Below the pieces are notes generated by a model that did no database searches, was not told the origin of the DNA, and was given only the letters and a program-made list of their open reading frames with translations. Of a stretch of DNA of 64,000 nt, positions 28,309-37,245 are shown in pieces. The position numbers were made by a program, and so were the translations under genes. The stretch comes from CAVPNY01 sp963706905 (GTDB lineage: Bacteria; Chloroflexota; Anaerolineae; Anaerolineales; UBA4823), in NCBI GenBank assembly GCA_963706905.1, contig CAVPNY010000022.1:147749-211748 (forward strand). The letters are read 5' to 3'. How positions within the stretch are numbered: position 1 is the stretch's first letter; each line of letters starts with the position of its first letter.

Positions 28309-29459
28309 TTATCTATTTTTCCAAATTTGTAGCCATGGGTCGCTTAGAAAGTTACCCATAACTTTATTGATTCCCTGACCGGGAAGGACATCTCCATCTG
28401 GTTCTACATAAAGCCAGGCGTGACCTGCTCCCGATGGGCGACCCTTATCCAGGAATTCAAGCTCGAAGGGGTTAACGAAGAGTAAGGTACCGGCATATCC
28501 CAAACCAGGGATAAACCAAGGTTTGCCGCCTCTTGTCGCGCTTTCAACAAATCTTCATTGTAAAACTCGGAATTGGTGCTTAATGAGAGGGATTTTACGC
28601 CCTGGCTGGCGAGTCTTTGCAGGAGTTCCGCTAAGCTACCTTGGTTACCTTTATTTACAGTGATGTGGACAGTGGTAAACAGATCTCCAGGCAAGATAAT
28701 CTCTAAAGCACGCCAGTCCAGTGGATCATCTGGATTGAACACATACAACAAGTGATCCAGGCCAGTTTGCAGAAGAGAATCCAGGTAATCTGAGTCAGAT
28801 AATTTATACCCTCTGGTTAAGAGACCGGTTACCTGGCCGTTGGATTCAGAATGGGTGATGAGCTCGAACAAATCCTCGCGTAATGTTGGTTCCCCACCTG
28901 TTAGTAATATGTGCGGGATGCCTGCCTGCCAGGCTTTGTCAAAGATGGAAATCCATTCACTGGTCTCTAACTCTCTTATTACCCGGTGGGCCGGTGCAGA
29001 GCTGGCTGGCTCAGATGCTTGCAGGCGGTAAGTAAGGGCACAGTCCAGGCGAAAAGGAGCTGAAACATCTACCGAATAAGGTTGTTCACGCTCGAAATCC
29101 AGATACATGACTGGATCGATCTCAGGCATTGTCGCCAGTGTCTGAATACGTTCGACGAAATCGGTATAATCATTCGCAGCTTGTTCTTTGCTGGTATTGT
29201 ACCGGGAGGCGATCGCGGCTGCGACGATATCGTTAGAGTCTTGGTTTATTAAATGATAAGCATATTCCGTTGCAGATTGATTGAGGTGTAAGATCGTCGA
29301 TGCATTCACGATCAAGACGCTGCTGCCGTCCGCTTCGACACGCAAATGCAAGCGGATGTTTCTCGGGTCTTCTGGTGGCGCCTGGTATTGGTATATCCCA
29401 ACCGGAAGGGCTTGGGGCGGGGAGAAGCGCGAGCGGATCGAGTTTCGTAGACTGGTCAT
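28309..29459 (-). CDS. Radical SAM/SPASM homologue without Fe-S cysteines (indel)
   Basis: This gene is a tandem paralogue of the preceding radical SAM gene, sharing the PqqD-like N-terminus (VLIVNASTILHLNQSATEYAY), the TIM-barrel text HILLTGGEPTLREDLFELI and EPDGDVLPGQ...LLSDPWLQIW-type end. The CxxxCxxC loop is replaced by YRLQASEPASSAP, and the SPASM Cys are Arg, Leu or Gly. The C-terminus stops before the last Cys-rich module. The frame breaks at about 28471-28476; one added A gives YSSLNPFELEFLDKG and joins the end. It is likely a non-catalytic partner, or a decaying copy. The ATG at 29459 is 6 bp after the paralogue. Confidence 0.82.
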
Positions 29460-29467
29460 GGGAAGTT

Positions 29468-30892
29468 TTACTCCGTTAGGATGACCGAAATATCTTTTGC
29501 CTGGATCAAAGGCTGGCTGGCATGAATTGCTAGGGGGCAACCCCCCCCGCACTCTGAAAAGAGCGTGCAGGCCAGGCATTTTGTGGGGGCATACCTGCGC
29601 TCACGAATTGATGTTGACAGATCGTGGTTCCAGATCTTATCCCATGGATCCGATAACAGGTTTCCCAATTGAGTATAGTAAGACTGGCAAGGAAGCACAC
29701 CGCCATCCGGTTCGATACACATGTTGTAAAGCGCTGCGGTACAACCCTTGATGCCCAGTTCTAGCTGCATTGGATCGAAATGGCAATATTGGGTGGGGGT
29801 ATACCAGATCAAACGCTGTCCATAGGAGTTTGTGCGCCGGCGGGCAATTTCAAGGAGAGGAGTGAGCTCGGCTTCGTTCAAGCCGGTGCCGACTGTAAGA
29901 CCATGTCCGGAGTAGATCAGTGCATTTAATCCAATGGTGGGGACACCCAGGCTGGCAAGGAAATCGAGTGTCTCACCGAGATACGGGCTATTCTGGCGCA
30001 GCATAGTGGTATTTGTCATGACAAAAAGCCGTGTATTCAGCACATTGCGAAGACCGGTTATCGTCTGTCGCCAGGCGCCATTGGCTCGCACCATGGCATC
30101 GTGAATCTCCGGGTCATGTGACTCAACGGTGATCTGGACGTGATCCAGGCCTGCTTCAACGAGCTTCTCAACAAAACGGGTGTCGCTTAAACGACGGGCG
30201 TTGGTGTTAATGCCTGTGATTTGCCCATTCTGCTCGGCATGGGCGATCAAGTCAGGAAGATCATCACGCAGGGTAGGTTCTCCGCCCGTGAAAACAATGT
30301 GTGGGATACCGATCTCCCACAGCCGATCGATAATCTTAAACCATTGTTGGGTGGAAAGTTCGGGGTAATCGCGCGGTCGGGCATTATAGCAATGAGCACA
30401 GTTATCGTTACAACGATAGGTGATGGCCAAGTCCATGCGATATGGTGCAGACGGGCGCGCGCTAAAAGGAGCTGCGATTTCGAGATCTAAATCACAAATC
30501 GGACAAGCGCCATCGGGGCGAATCAGCTGCTCTAGATCCCGGGTAAAATTCGCATAGTCATTCCAGATTCGATCTGGTGACGCTTGAAAAGACTGACATA
30601 ACGACTTGACTACCCAGGATTCAGGTGTTTGTTGCAATGAGAAATACGCCATCTGAGCAGCAGTTGGATTCAAGTGGAGCACTCGGCTGGCATTAACTAA
30701 CAAAATTCCGCTTCCAGGACTTCCGTCTGGTTGGGGGTCAATGCGCAGATGGATGCGGCTGTGTTCGCGCTCACCTTGCCATTCGAAATGGTAGAGGCCG
30801 ACGTGGGGGGTGAGATCGCCCTTTGGCGGGGATTGTTTCTCTATTCTGCGTAGGGGGGTCTTAATCCATTGCCCCAGACGATCCATAACCAT
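29468..30892 (-). CDS. PqqD-domain radical SAM/SPASM enzyme
   Basis: This 474-residue protein has three parts. Residues about 30-135 are PqqD-like (GILLVNASRVLHLNPTAAQMAY), a fold that binds leader or substrate peptides of RiPPs. The radical SAM core follows, with CxxxCxxC in AITYRCNDNCAHCYNARP and GGEPTLRDDL. The SPASM end is CTAALYNMCIEPDGGVLPCQ then CLACTLFSECGGGCPLA. It is a PqqE/AlbA-type peptide-modifying enzyme by architecture. It starts 7 bp after the stop of a membrane protein with a Cys-Ala repeat tail, its probable substrate. Confidence 0.9.
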   Translation of the reverse strand: MVMDRLGQWIKTPLRRIEKQSPPKGDLTPHVGLYHFEWQGEREHSRIHLRIDPQPDGSPGSGILLVNASRVLHLNPTAAQMAYFSLQQTPESWVVKSLCQSFQASPDRIWNDYANFTRDLEQLIRPDGACPICDLDLEIAAPFSARPSAPYRMDLAITYRCNDNCAHCYNARPRDYPELSTQQWFKIIDRLWEIGIPHIVFTGGEPTLRDDLPDLIAHAEQNGQITGINTNARRLSDTRFVEKLVEAGLDHVQITVESHDPEIHDAMVRANGAWRQTITGLRNVLNTRLFVMTNTTMLRQNSPYLGETLDFLASLGVPTIGLNALIYSGHGLTVGTGLNEAELTPLLEIARRRTNSYGQRLIWYTPTQYCHFDPMQLELGIKGCTAALYNMCIEPDGGVLPCQSYYTQLGNLLSDPWDKIWNHDLSTSIRERRYAPTKCLACTLFSECGGGCPLAIHASQPLIQAKDISVILTE

Positions 30893-30898
30893 GACCCT

Positions 30899-32590
30899 CT
30901 ATCTGCCTCCACCGGCGCAGGCGCAGGCGCACCCAGCGCAGGCGCACGCACAGGCGCAATGACTGCCACCACTCCCGCTACTGTAGGATCTCCCGCTGCT
31001 GGCTGGAGGTTTCGGCGGAGGGTTGGTGATGTTGGTAATCCCGCTGGTAAAATCGCCAATGTTGCCAACAACCTTCGATGAGAAATTCTGCACTCCCAAG
31101 GCAATTCCTGCAGCAAAATCAGATCCAGGCAGATGTGGCAAAGATAAACTGCCACCAGACGAGCCTGAGCTTACAGTACCGCCGGATGGTTTGCCGAAGC
31201 TGGGGTCATAGCGCGGCCACCAAACCGGGACAAAAACCGGTCCTTGATGAAAGACCTCACGAGTGCGATCATCGTAATCTTTATCCAGCATGGTCCATTC
31301 CATGACTTCGTCAAATTTAGCGCTCTTAACTTCCGGGGTGCCAGCAGCCTCCACCTGCGCCCAGGCGCGCTCCATGATGTCTTTGTAATATGCTATCGTC
31401 TCCTTGCGGCTGAAACCCTTCATTTTCTCTCCCAAACTCTTCACGAGATCAACCATCATCTTTTGAAGGGCTTTTTTGCGACCTGCACCGGCCGGCTCTC
31501 GAAAGGCAATCAGGAAATCCTTCTCATAAGAGTAAAGATCTTCTGGTAATGGATCACTATTCTTTATTTCTAGTGGGTCGCGCTTGATCACCTGAGCTGC
31601 CTCTTTCTTTAGCACACCAAACAGGGTCATGGTCATTAGTTTTTCGATCGGTTGCTCCATCAGGATGCCAGCCTCAACTGCAGTAAGGCCGCGCTTGATC
31701 CCATGCCCTTCGATGCTGATCTTAGGCGGCAGATATTGTAGTTTCCGGCGGCGGTCGGCAAATATGATCCAATAAAAGAATAAAACGACACCGCCGATGC
31801 ACAAAAGAGGGAAGACTAATGCCGAGATGATACCGCCAATGACTGCCAGTATACCTGCTCCGCCTCCCCCGCCCTCCTGTACTACCATCGTTTGAGGGAC
31901 ATATTGGCTGGGGAAAGATGCTCCAAACTGGTATGCCGTATATGCATTGGCATTCTGATTGCGCCAGGCATATACGACGCGGTTCTCATCATCAAAGCCT
32001 GTGTCCGGTTCAGAAGGAAAACCTGACGGAGCAGTGTGCCAGCGGGGTTCCTCGGGCAGCACACCAGGTGGGAAGTGATAAATCACTGTCAAGTCAGTCG
32101 GGCCGTAAACGCTCGATTTGTCGAAATACGAGGTTTTAAATCCCGCGCTGACATAATTGCTATCCTGATCGTCCGGATAAAGGACATCTCGTACTCGTGC
32201 GATGAAGACGCGGACTTTTGCTGTATCTCCAGGTTGAATCGAATACGACCCCAGGCCGACTGCAACTCCGGGGCTGACGTAGGGTGAGGCTTCGATGTTG
32301 GTTACTTCTTGACCATCAACATCGGCGTAGACACTGTTTAAATCATAGTTATCATTAGGGACACCAACATCCACGAATTCGATCGGCGGGGCAGATGGGT
32401 CGTTCACCAGGGTAAAAAGATAATCGATTGAACTGGTGCCATCCTCGTTCCAATAGACGTTAACAATTGTTTCGGGATTTTGGAAGTAATACGACTGGGC
32501 AAAGCTACTGCTTGGAATCAGGGCGGCGATGATTAAGAGGAACAATGAAAGGAAAAACGCCTTTCGCTTGTCTTTTAGATTTGGACGCAT
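30899..32590 (-). CDS. DUF2207-like membrane protein with Cys-Ala repeat tail
   Basis: This protein of about 563 residues has a signal peptide (AFFLSLFLLIIAALIPSSSFAQ) and an extracellular beta-rich domain (residues about 35-230). A Gly-rich linker, a transmembrane segment (GIISALVFPLLCIGGVVLFF) and a cytosolic part with GLTAVEAGILME follow, resembling DUF2207 proteins. The C-terminus is striking: a Ser/Gly/Pro linker, then alternating Cys-Ala with seven Cys and ending AGGGR (30902-30961). DUF2207 proteins usually end in poly-Gly. The tail would be cytosolic, where the adjacent radical SAM enzyme could modify it. The ATG at 32590 follows AGAGGC and gives a proper signal peptide. Confidence 0.87.
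   Translation of the reverse strand: MRPNLKDKRKAFFLSLFLLIIAALIPSSSFAQSYYFQNPETIVNVYWNEDGTSSIDYLFTLVNDPSAPPIEFVDVGVPNDNYDLNSVYADVDGQEVTNIEASPYVSPGVAVGLGSYSIQPGDTAKVRVFIARVRDVLYPDDQDSNYVSAGFKTSYFDKSSVYGPTDLTVIYHFPPGVLPEEPRWHTAPSGFPSEPDTGFDDENRVVYAWRNQNANAYTAYQFGASFPSQYVPQTMVVQEGGGGGAGILAVIGGIISALVFPLLCIGGVVLFFYWIIFADRRRKLQYLPPKISIEGHGIKRGLTAVEAGILMEQPIEKLMTMTLFGVLKKEAAQVIKRDPLEIKNSDPLPEDLYSYEKDFLIAFREPAGAGRKKALQKMMVDLVKSLGEKMKGFSRKETIAYYKDIMERAWAQVEAAGTPEVKSAKFDEVMEWTMLDKDYDDRTREVFHQGPVFVPVWWPRYDPSFGKPSGGTVSSGSSGGSLSLPHLPGSDFAAGIALGVQNFSSKVVGNIGDFTSGITNITNPPPKPPASSGRSYSSGSGGSHCACACACAGCACACAGGGR
30902..30961 (-). repeat. Codons of the Cys-Ala repeat tail
   Basis: The last 20 codons encode alternating Cys and Ala with one Gly break and end GGGR. 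Cys uses TGC and TGT, and Ala uses GCC, GCG and GCT, so the pattern is kept at protein level and is not a simple DNA microsatellite. Confidence 0.85.
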
Positions 32591-32622
32591 AGTTGCCTCT
32601 TTGGAATGGATCACACCATTCA

Positions 32623-32988
32623 CTACCATTTAGGCTCTTCAGTAAGCTGGTAAGTTGTTCCACAATATGGGCAGGTGACAACTGGTGCACCAGCGACCAT
32701 ACTAATATCCTCCGGTTTCAGCACACCTCCGCAGGATTTGCATTTCAGCGTGTCCATTTCTACATTAGCTGGGAGGTCAATATTTAATGTCACTCCGCCC
32801 TGGCTGGCAGCGGCGGGTGCTTTCCGGGCTCCAAACCAGATCAGTCCAAAGCCTATCACTACGCTGATCAGGCCGATCAAGATCCAGCCCACCTGGCCTT
32901 GTGGGCTAAATGCACCCCAGATGAAGATAATACCGAAAAAGATCAATATGGCAGCAGCAATAAAGGCGATGATCTTAATCGCACTCAT
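32623..32988 (-). CDS. Small membrane protein with zinc ribbon
   Basis: This 121-residue protein has two transmembrane helices (IIAFIAAAILIFFGIIFIWG and VGWILIGLISVVIGFGLIWFG), a linker, and a C-terminal zinc ribbon CKSCGG...CPYCGTTY. GGAAAGGAG precedes the ATG. It lies 32 bp upstream of the Cys-tail protein on the same strand and probably belongs to the same operon. Function unknown. Confidence 0.82.
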   Translation of the reverse strand: MSAIKIIAFIAAAILIFFGIIFIWGAFSPQGQVGWILIGLISVVIGFGLIWFGARKAPAAASQGGVTLNIDLPANVEMDTLKCKSCGGVLKPEDISMVAGAPVVTCPYCGTTYQLTEEPKW

Positions 32989-33124
32989 AGATCAACTCCT
33001 TTCCAGGATTAGTGTACCTGTGAACCTAATCAGGAACAAGTGACTTTCGGCTAATATTCACTCTAAAAATGTCAGATTAGATGGATTCGATGAACCAACT
33101 CCAAAAAAGGATCCTGTTACTGTG

Positions 33125-35068
33125 CTAGTCCAGATTTACAATCTCTACTGGATCAATTGGATCTGCCAGATCGAAACCAAAAATGCGAGAGTAGAAATAC
33201 AGCTCGGCATCCAGGGCGCGTTTAATATTTTTCGCCTGGCGAAAACCGTGCTGCTCGCCTTCGAATGGCAGGTATGCAACGGGTATTCCCTTGGCCTTGA
33301 CTGCGGCAAACATCATCTCGGCCTGATTGGGAGGTACGATCTTGTCATCCAGCCCCTGGAGCAAAATCATCGGCGTGGACAATTGATCGATATACTGGAT
33401 TGGTGAGCGCGCCTGATAGACGGCCTTGAATTCTGGATATGGACCCACCAACCGATCGAGATAGCGACTTTCGAATTTATGGGTATCTATGACAAAGGTC
33501 TCCAGATCGCCAATTCCATAATGGCTGGCGCCTGCCATGAAGGTGTTTCTAAAAGTCAATGCGCATAATGTGGTGTACCCGCCGGCGCTTCCCCCTGTAA
33601 TTGCCAGGCGCTTCTCGTCTACTGCGCCATGGCTGACAAGATAGATCGCCCCGTTAACACAATCGTCCACATCCACCACGCCCCATTGACCATTGAGACG
33701 CTGGCGGTAAGCCCGCCCGTACCCAGTACTGCCTCCGTAGTTGACATCCAGTACAGCGATTCCGCGACTGGTCCAGTACTGAACTTCTAAATTCAAGGAA
33801 GTATCAGATGCACTGGTAGGTCCTCCATAACTCATCACCAGGAGAGGCGGCTTTTCACCGACCAGCCCGATGAAATCCCGGTTCTGTGGAGCATAGTAAT
33901 TGCCAAAAGCCGTCTTACTGTCTTCTGTTGGAAATTCGACTGTTTCTGGCAGTGAAAGATATCCTGGATCGATGGTGAGACTACTGGTTCGCTTCAGGAT
34001 TTCCAAGCTACCCGTAGAGAGATTCAACTGGATCAGGGCTGCTTCTTGTGTAGGAGAAGCAGCCGCAAAATAAACATTCTCACCGTTCACCCTCAATCCC
34101 CATAGACTGGTATAAGGCGTTTCAATCTTTTGCAGTGTTCTTTCAGCCAGGTTGATGCTGGCCAGAAATGAAGTGCAATTTTGCGTATAGATACAAATTA
34201 ACCGGTCCTTCGACGGGAAACCAAATGCAGACGACCCAAAAACCCACTGAGGGAAGGCAAATTCTGCCTCCATGGGATACACTGCTTCGACTTGACCATC
34301 AAGCCATCGATATAGGTTCCACCAACCGGTTCTATCTGATACAAAGTAGAGGATGCCATCTGGCGACCATTCAGGTTGGAAGATAGATTCATCAATGCCG
34401 CCAGCAACTTTCTGGCGATTGCTGATCGAGCCGTCTGCATCCAGCTCACCTACCCAGACTTCAGTGCCATCCCAGGGCATGTTTGGATGATTCCAGGTGA
34501 GCCAGGAGAGATGGGAGCCATCCGGGCTAATGCGTGGATTCGAGTAAAAATTATTTCCTGAAACCAGGATCGTGCCACCTTCCCCAGGGAGCTCACCATC
34601 AAGGAAAACACCAACAATAGTGTTTTCTGCTTCTTGCCCTGTCTGGGTATGATCCTCGCGCACGCAGATCAAGCGATTCAGTCGGGAGTCAAAGGTAAAA
34701 TCCGCATAACGGTAAGCTTCTTCAGGAGTGATGGCTTGCGGTTCTGATCCTGGATTTTGGCGGTAAAGTCGCTGGTCACTGAAATTCGAAAAATAAACTG
34801 TTCCATCCAGGATTGTGAAGGCGCCACCGCCATATTCATGTACCCGGGTGCGTACATTGAAAGGCGGTGAGGTGACATCGGTGACCGTACCATCCTGGGA
34901 GCGTTTGACCAGGACATATCGTCCTGCTTCCATCGGTCGGATTTCGAGCCAGTAGACATCCTTGCCGACAGGGGTGATTGCACCTGCCCCGATCGTTTCA
35001 GCGGCAATTAAATCAGAGCTGATCGGTGATTTCCAGGATCCGAATGGAGCTGCTTGACGACTTGCCAT
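33125..35068 (-). CDS. Prolyl oligopeptidase family (S9) serine peptidase
   Basis: This protein of about 647 residues has an N-terminal beta-propeller (repeats such as SPDGSHLSWL and SPDGILYFVSD) and a C-terminal alpha/beta hydrolase domain. The nucleophile is in GGSAGGYTTL, the Asp in LQGLDDKIVPP and the His in EGEQHGFR. It is S9C-like (acylaminoacyl peptidase or dipeptidyl peptidase). No signal peptide, so it is probably cytosolic. The ATG at 35068 follows CAGGAGG; an upstream Met has no such site. Confidence 0.92.
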   Translation of the reverse strand: MASRQAAPFGSWKSPISSDLIAAETIGAGAITPVGKDVYWLEIRPMEAGRYVLVKRSQDGTVTDVTSPPFNVRTRVHEYGGGAFTILDGTVYFSNFSDQRLYRQNPGSEPQAITPEEAYRYADFTFDSRLNRLICVREDHTQTGQEAENTIVGVFLDGELPGEGGTILVSGNNFYSNPRISPDGSHLSWLTWNHPNMPWDGTEVWVGELDADGSISNRQKVAGGIDESIFQPEWSPDGILYFVSDRTGWWNLYRWLDGQVEAVYPMEAEFAFPQWVFGSSAFGFPSKDRLICIYTQNCTSFLASINLAERTLQKIETPYTSLWGLRVNGENVYFAAASPTQEAALIQLNLSTGSLEILKRTSSLTIDPGYLSLPETVEFPTEDSKTAFGNYYAPQNRDFIGLVGEKPPLLVMSYGGPTSASDTSLNLEVQYWTSRGIAVLDVNYGGSTGYGRAYRQRLNGQWGVVDVDDCVNGAIYLVSHGAVDEKRLAITGGSAGGYTTLCALTFRNTFMAGASHYGIGDLETFVIDTHKFESRYLDRLVGPYPEFKAVYQARSPIQYIDQLSTPMILLQGLDDKIVPPNQAEMMFAAVKAKGIPVAYLPFEGEQHGFRQAKNIKRALDAELYFYSRIFGFDLADPIDPVEIVNLD

Positions 35069-35199
35069 GATTGCCTCCTGTTCAAGGAACAGTATCCTCA
35101 TCAATGAACAGGGAAGATTCTAGCATGTTTCTGTTGGAAGTGAACATTTACTGATGGAACGGTGCAAAGCAAGCTGTCGGAAACCGCTAACACCATACT

Positions 35200-35635
35200 T
35201 TATAGAGCAGCCCCGTGATTGTTGAGTAATTGCGGAATTATTTCCGCTATTGAAATCACGAACCTGGCGAAAAGCAGCCAAGATTTCTTCTTCGCTGCCG
35301 GTCGATTTCGCCGGATCTGGAAAGCTGGAGTGGACTCGCCGGCCACTTCCTAACCAGAGCGGGCATTCTTCTGCAGCCGAATCGCACACTGTGACGACCA
35401 GATCGAAATGAACTGAACGAAATTCAACAACATCTTTTGATCTTCCCAAGTGCTGGATTCCGATCTCTTGCAGGACAAGGATAGCATTTGGGTGGACGTA
35501 GCCGGTGGGGAAGGTTCCTGCGCTAACCGCTGCCCACTTATCCCCCATACGGGTGTTGACAATAGCCTCTGCCATTTGAGAGCGGCAAGAATTACCTGTA
35601 CATAGGAAGAGTACTTTGAGTTTGTTGGCCATCAT
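35200..35635 (-). CDS. ArsC-type low-molecular-weight phosphatase (indel)
   Basis: The N-terminus VLFLCTGNSCRSQMAEAI carries the CX5R phosphatase loop of thioredoxin-coupled arsenate reductases. VTVCDSAAEECP and HSSFPDPAKSTGSEEE follow, both ArsC marks. The frame then breaks near 35256-35261; dropping one T gives RDSIAEIIPQLLNNHG and a stop at 35200, the usual end. It lies 17 bp after phoU in the pst cluster, so it may protect against arsenate entering through Pst, or act on phosphate signals. Confidence 0.88.
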
Positions 35636-35651
35636 CCGACTCCCAAATTAT

Positions 35652-36348
35652 TTATTCTCCTATATCGCCCAACTCATCATAAGATTGATCCATCTCTGAC
35701 ATCTCACCGGTCACCATATACAGGGTTCGCTCGCAAATATTGGTTACTCGATCAGCCATGCGCTCGAGGTTATGTGCAGCCCAGAGAAGATAGTTGCCTC
35801 TGTCGATCGTAGATGTATCTGCAATCATATACGTGAGTAATTCGCGGTAAACCTGGTTATAGAGTTGATCTACTTTATCGTCTTCCAGGGGGATTGCTCG
35901 AGCTGTCTCAATGTCACCTGCTACGAATGCCCCAAGAGCTCTATGTAACATATCAATACTGATTTCTGCCATATGTGGAATATCAATTAAGGGCTTGACC
36001 AGCGATTGAGTGCCTAATAAAAGATTGATTTTGCCGATACCCTTGGCATAATCCCCAATCCGCTCCAGTTCAGTGCTAATTTCGAGGATGGCAGCGAGCA
36101 GGCGTACATCCCGCGCCATAGGTTGCTGCGTGGCAATGAGCAATAAGCACTGGTTTTCAATCTCGAAGTGTTTCTGATTGATCTTGAGATCAGCTCGGAT
36201 AATCCGTTTTGAGCCTTCCAGAGTCGCGCTGTTTAAGATAATCAACCGAGGCCTTGATCGAATCTTCAACTATACTGCCCATCACCAGCAGGTTATCCAG
36301 CACATCCTTCAATTGTTTATCGAAAGTCTCTCTGGGGCTGACAGTCAT
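35652..36348 (-). CDS. phoU: Phosphate regulator PhoU (indel)
   Basis: PhoU is a helical protein linking the Pst transporter to PhoR signalling. The true start is ATG 36348 (MTVSPRETFDKQLKDVL, LLVMGSIVEDSIKASV). The frame breaks near 36214-36220 and the main frame continues with IRADLKINQKHFEIENQCL, ARDVRLLAAILEISTELERIGDYAKGI and AHNLERMADRVTNICER. These are two PhoU repeats with their acidic metal-binding motifs. It follows pstB. Confidence 0.93.
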
Positions 36349-36405
36349 TTTATTTTTCCTTCGCAGTCGTATTATAACTATTAGCTTTTAGATTACACCA
36401 TCGCA

Positions 36406-37245
36406 TTACCCGAAACGACCGGTGATGTAATCTTCTGTAACCTTTTCCCTTGGATTCATGAAAATTTGGTTGGTCTGACCATATTCCATCAAAATGCCAG
36501 CTCGATTTTCGTCCAGGGTTAAGAAAGCAGTAAAGTCAGAAACCCGCGCAGCTTGTTGCATGTTATGAGTAACGATGATGATACTGTAGTTTTTGCAAAG
36601 ATCACGCATGAGTTCTTCAATCTTCAATGTGGATATTGGGTCCAAGGCAGAACAGGGTTCATCCATCAGGATGATGTCTGGCTTCACGGCGATAGCACGG
36701 GCAATGCACAGGCGTTGTTGCTGACCACCCGAAAGCGACAGACCACTTTGTTGCAGCTTGTCATGCACTTCATCCCAGAGCGCGGCGTCTTTCAATAACT
36801 CGACAACCAGCTCTTCCATCTCAGATTTGTTTCCTTTAAAGCCGTTTATGCGTGCTCCCCAGGCAATATTCTCATAGATCGACTTTGGGAAAGGATTGGG
36901 TTTCTGGAAAACCATTCCCACGCGTTTGCGTACTTCAACCGGGTCAATGTCTTCTGCATAGATATTTTGTCCGTGAAACAGCACCTCCCCTTCGGTGCGG
37001 GCAATGGGTACCAGGTCGTTCATGCGATTGAAGGCGCGGAGCACGGTGCTCTTCCCACAGCCAGAAGGACCGATTATGGCGGTAATTTTTTGCGTCTCAA
37101 TCTGTAGACTGATATCGTTCACTGCCAGGAAACTCCCATAATAGACATGCAAATGGCGTGCTTCGACTGCATAGTTTCCATTTGAGTGCTCTGTCACTGA
37201 GGAGGAAGATGATTTGTTAAGCGACGTTTGTATATTGATGCTCAT
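36406..37245 (-). CDS. pstB: Phosphate ABC transporter ATPase PstB
   Basis: PstB, 279 residues, has Walker A GPSGCGKSTVLRAFNRMND (the RMND is PstB-specific), signature LSLSGGQQQRLCIARAI, Walker B ILMDEPCSALDPIST and the H-loop VTHNMQQAARVSD. A longer N-terminus of about 25 residues is Ser-rich. It overlaps pstA by 4 bp. Confidence 0.96.
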   Translation of the reverse strand: MSINIQTSLNKSSSSSVTEHSNGNYAVEARHLHVYYGSFLAVNDISLQIETQKITAIIGPSGCGKSTVLRAFNRMNDLVPIARTEGEVLFHGQNIYAEDIDPVEVRKRVGMVFQKPNPFPKSIYENIAWGARINGFKGNKSEMEELVVELLKDAALWDEVHDKLQQSGLSLSGGQQQRLCIARAIAVKPDIILMDEPCSALDPISTLKIEELMRDLCKNYSIIIVTHNMQQAARVSDFTAFLTLDENRAGILMEYGQTNQIFMNPREKVTEDYITGRFG

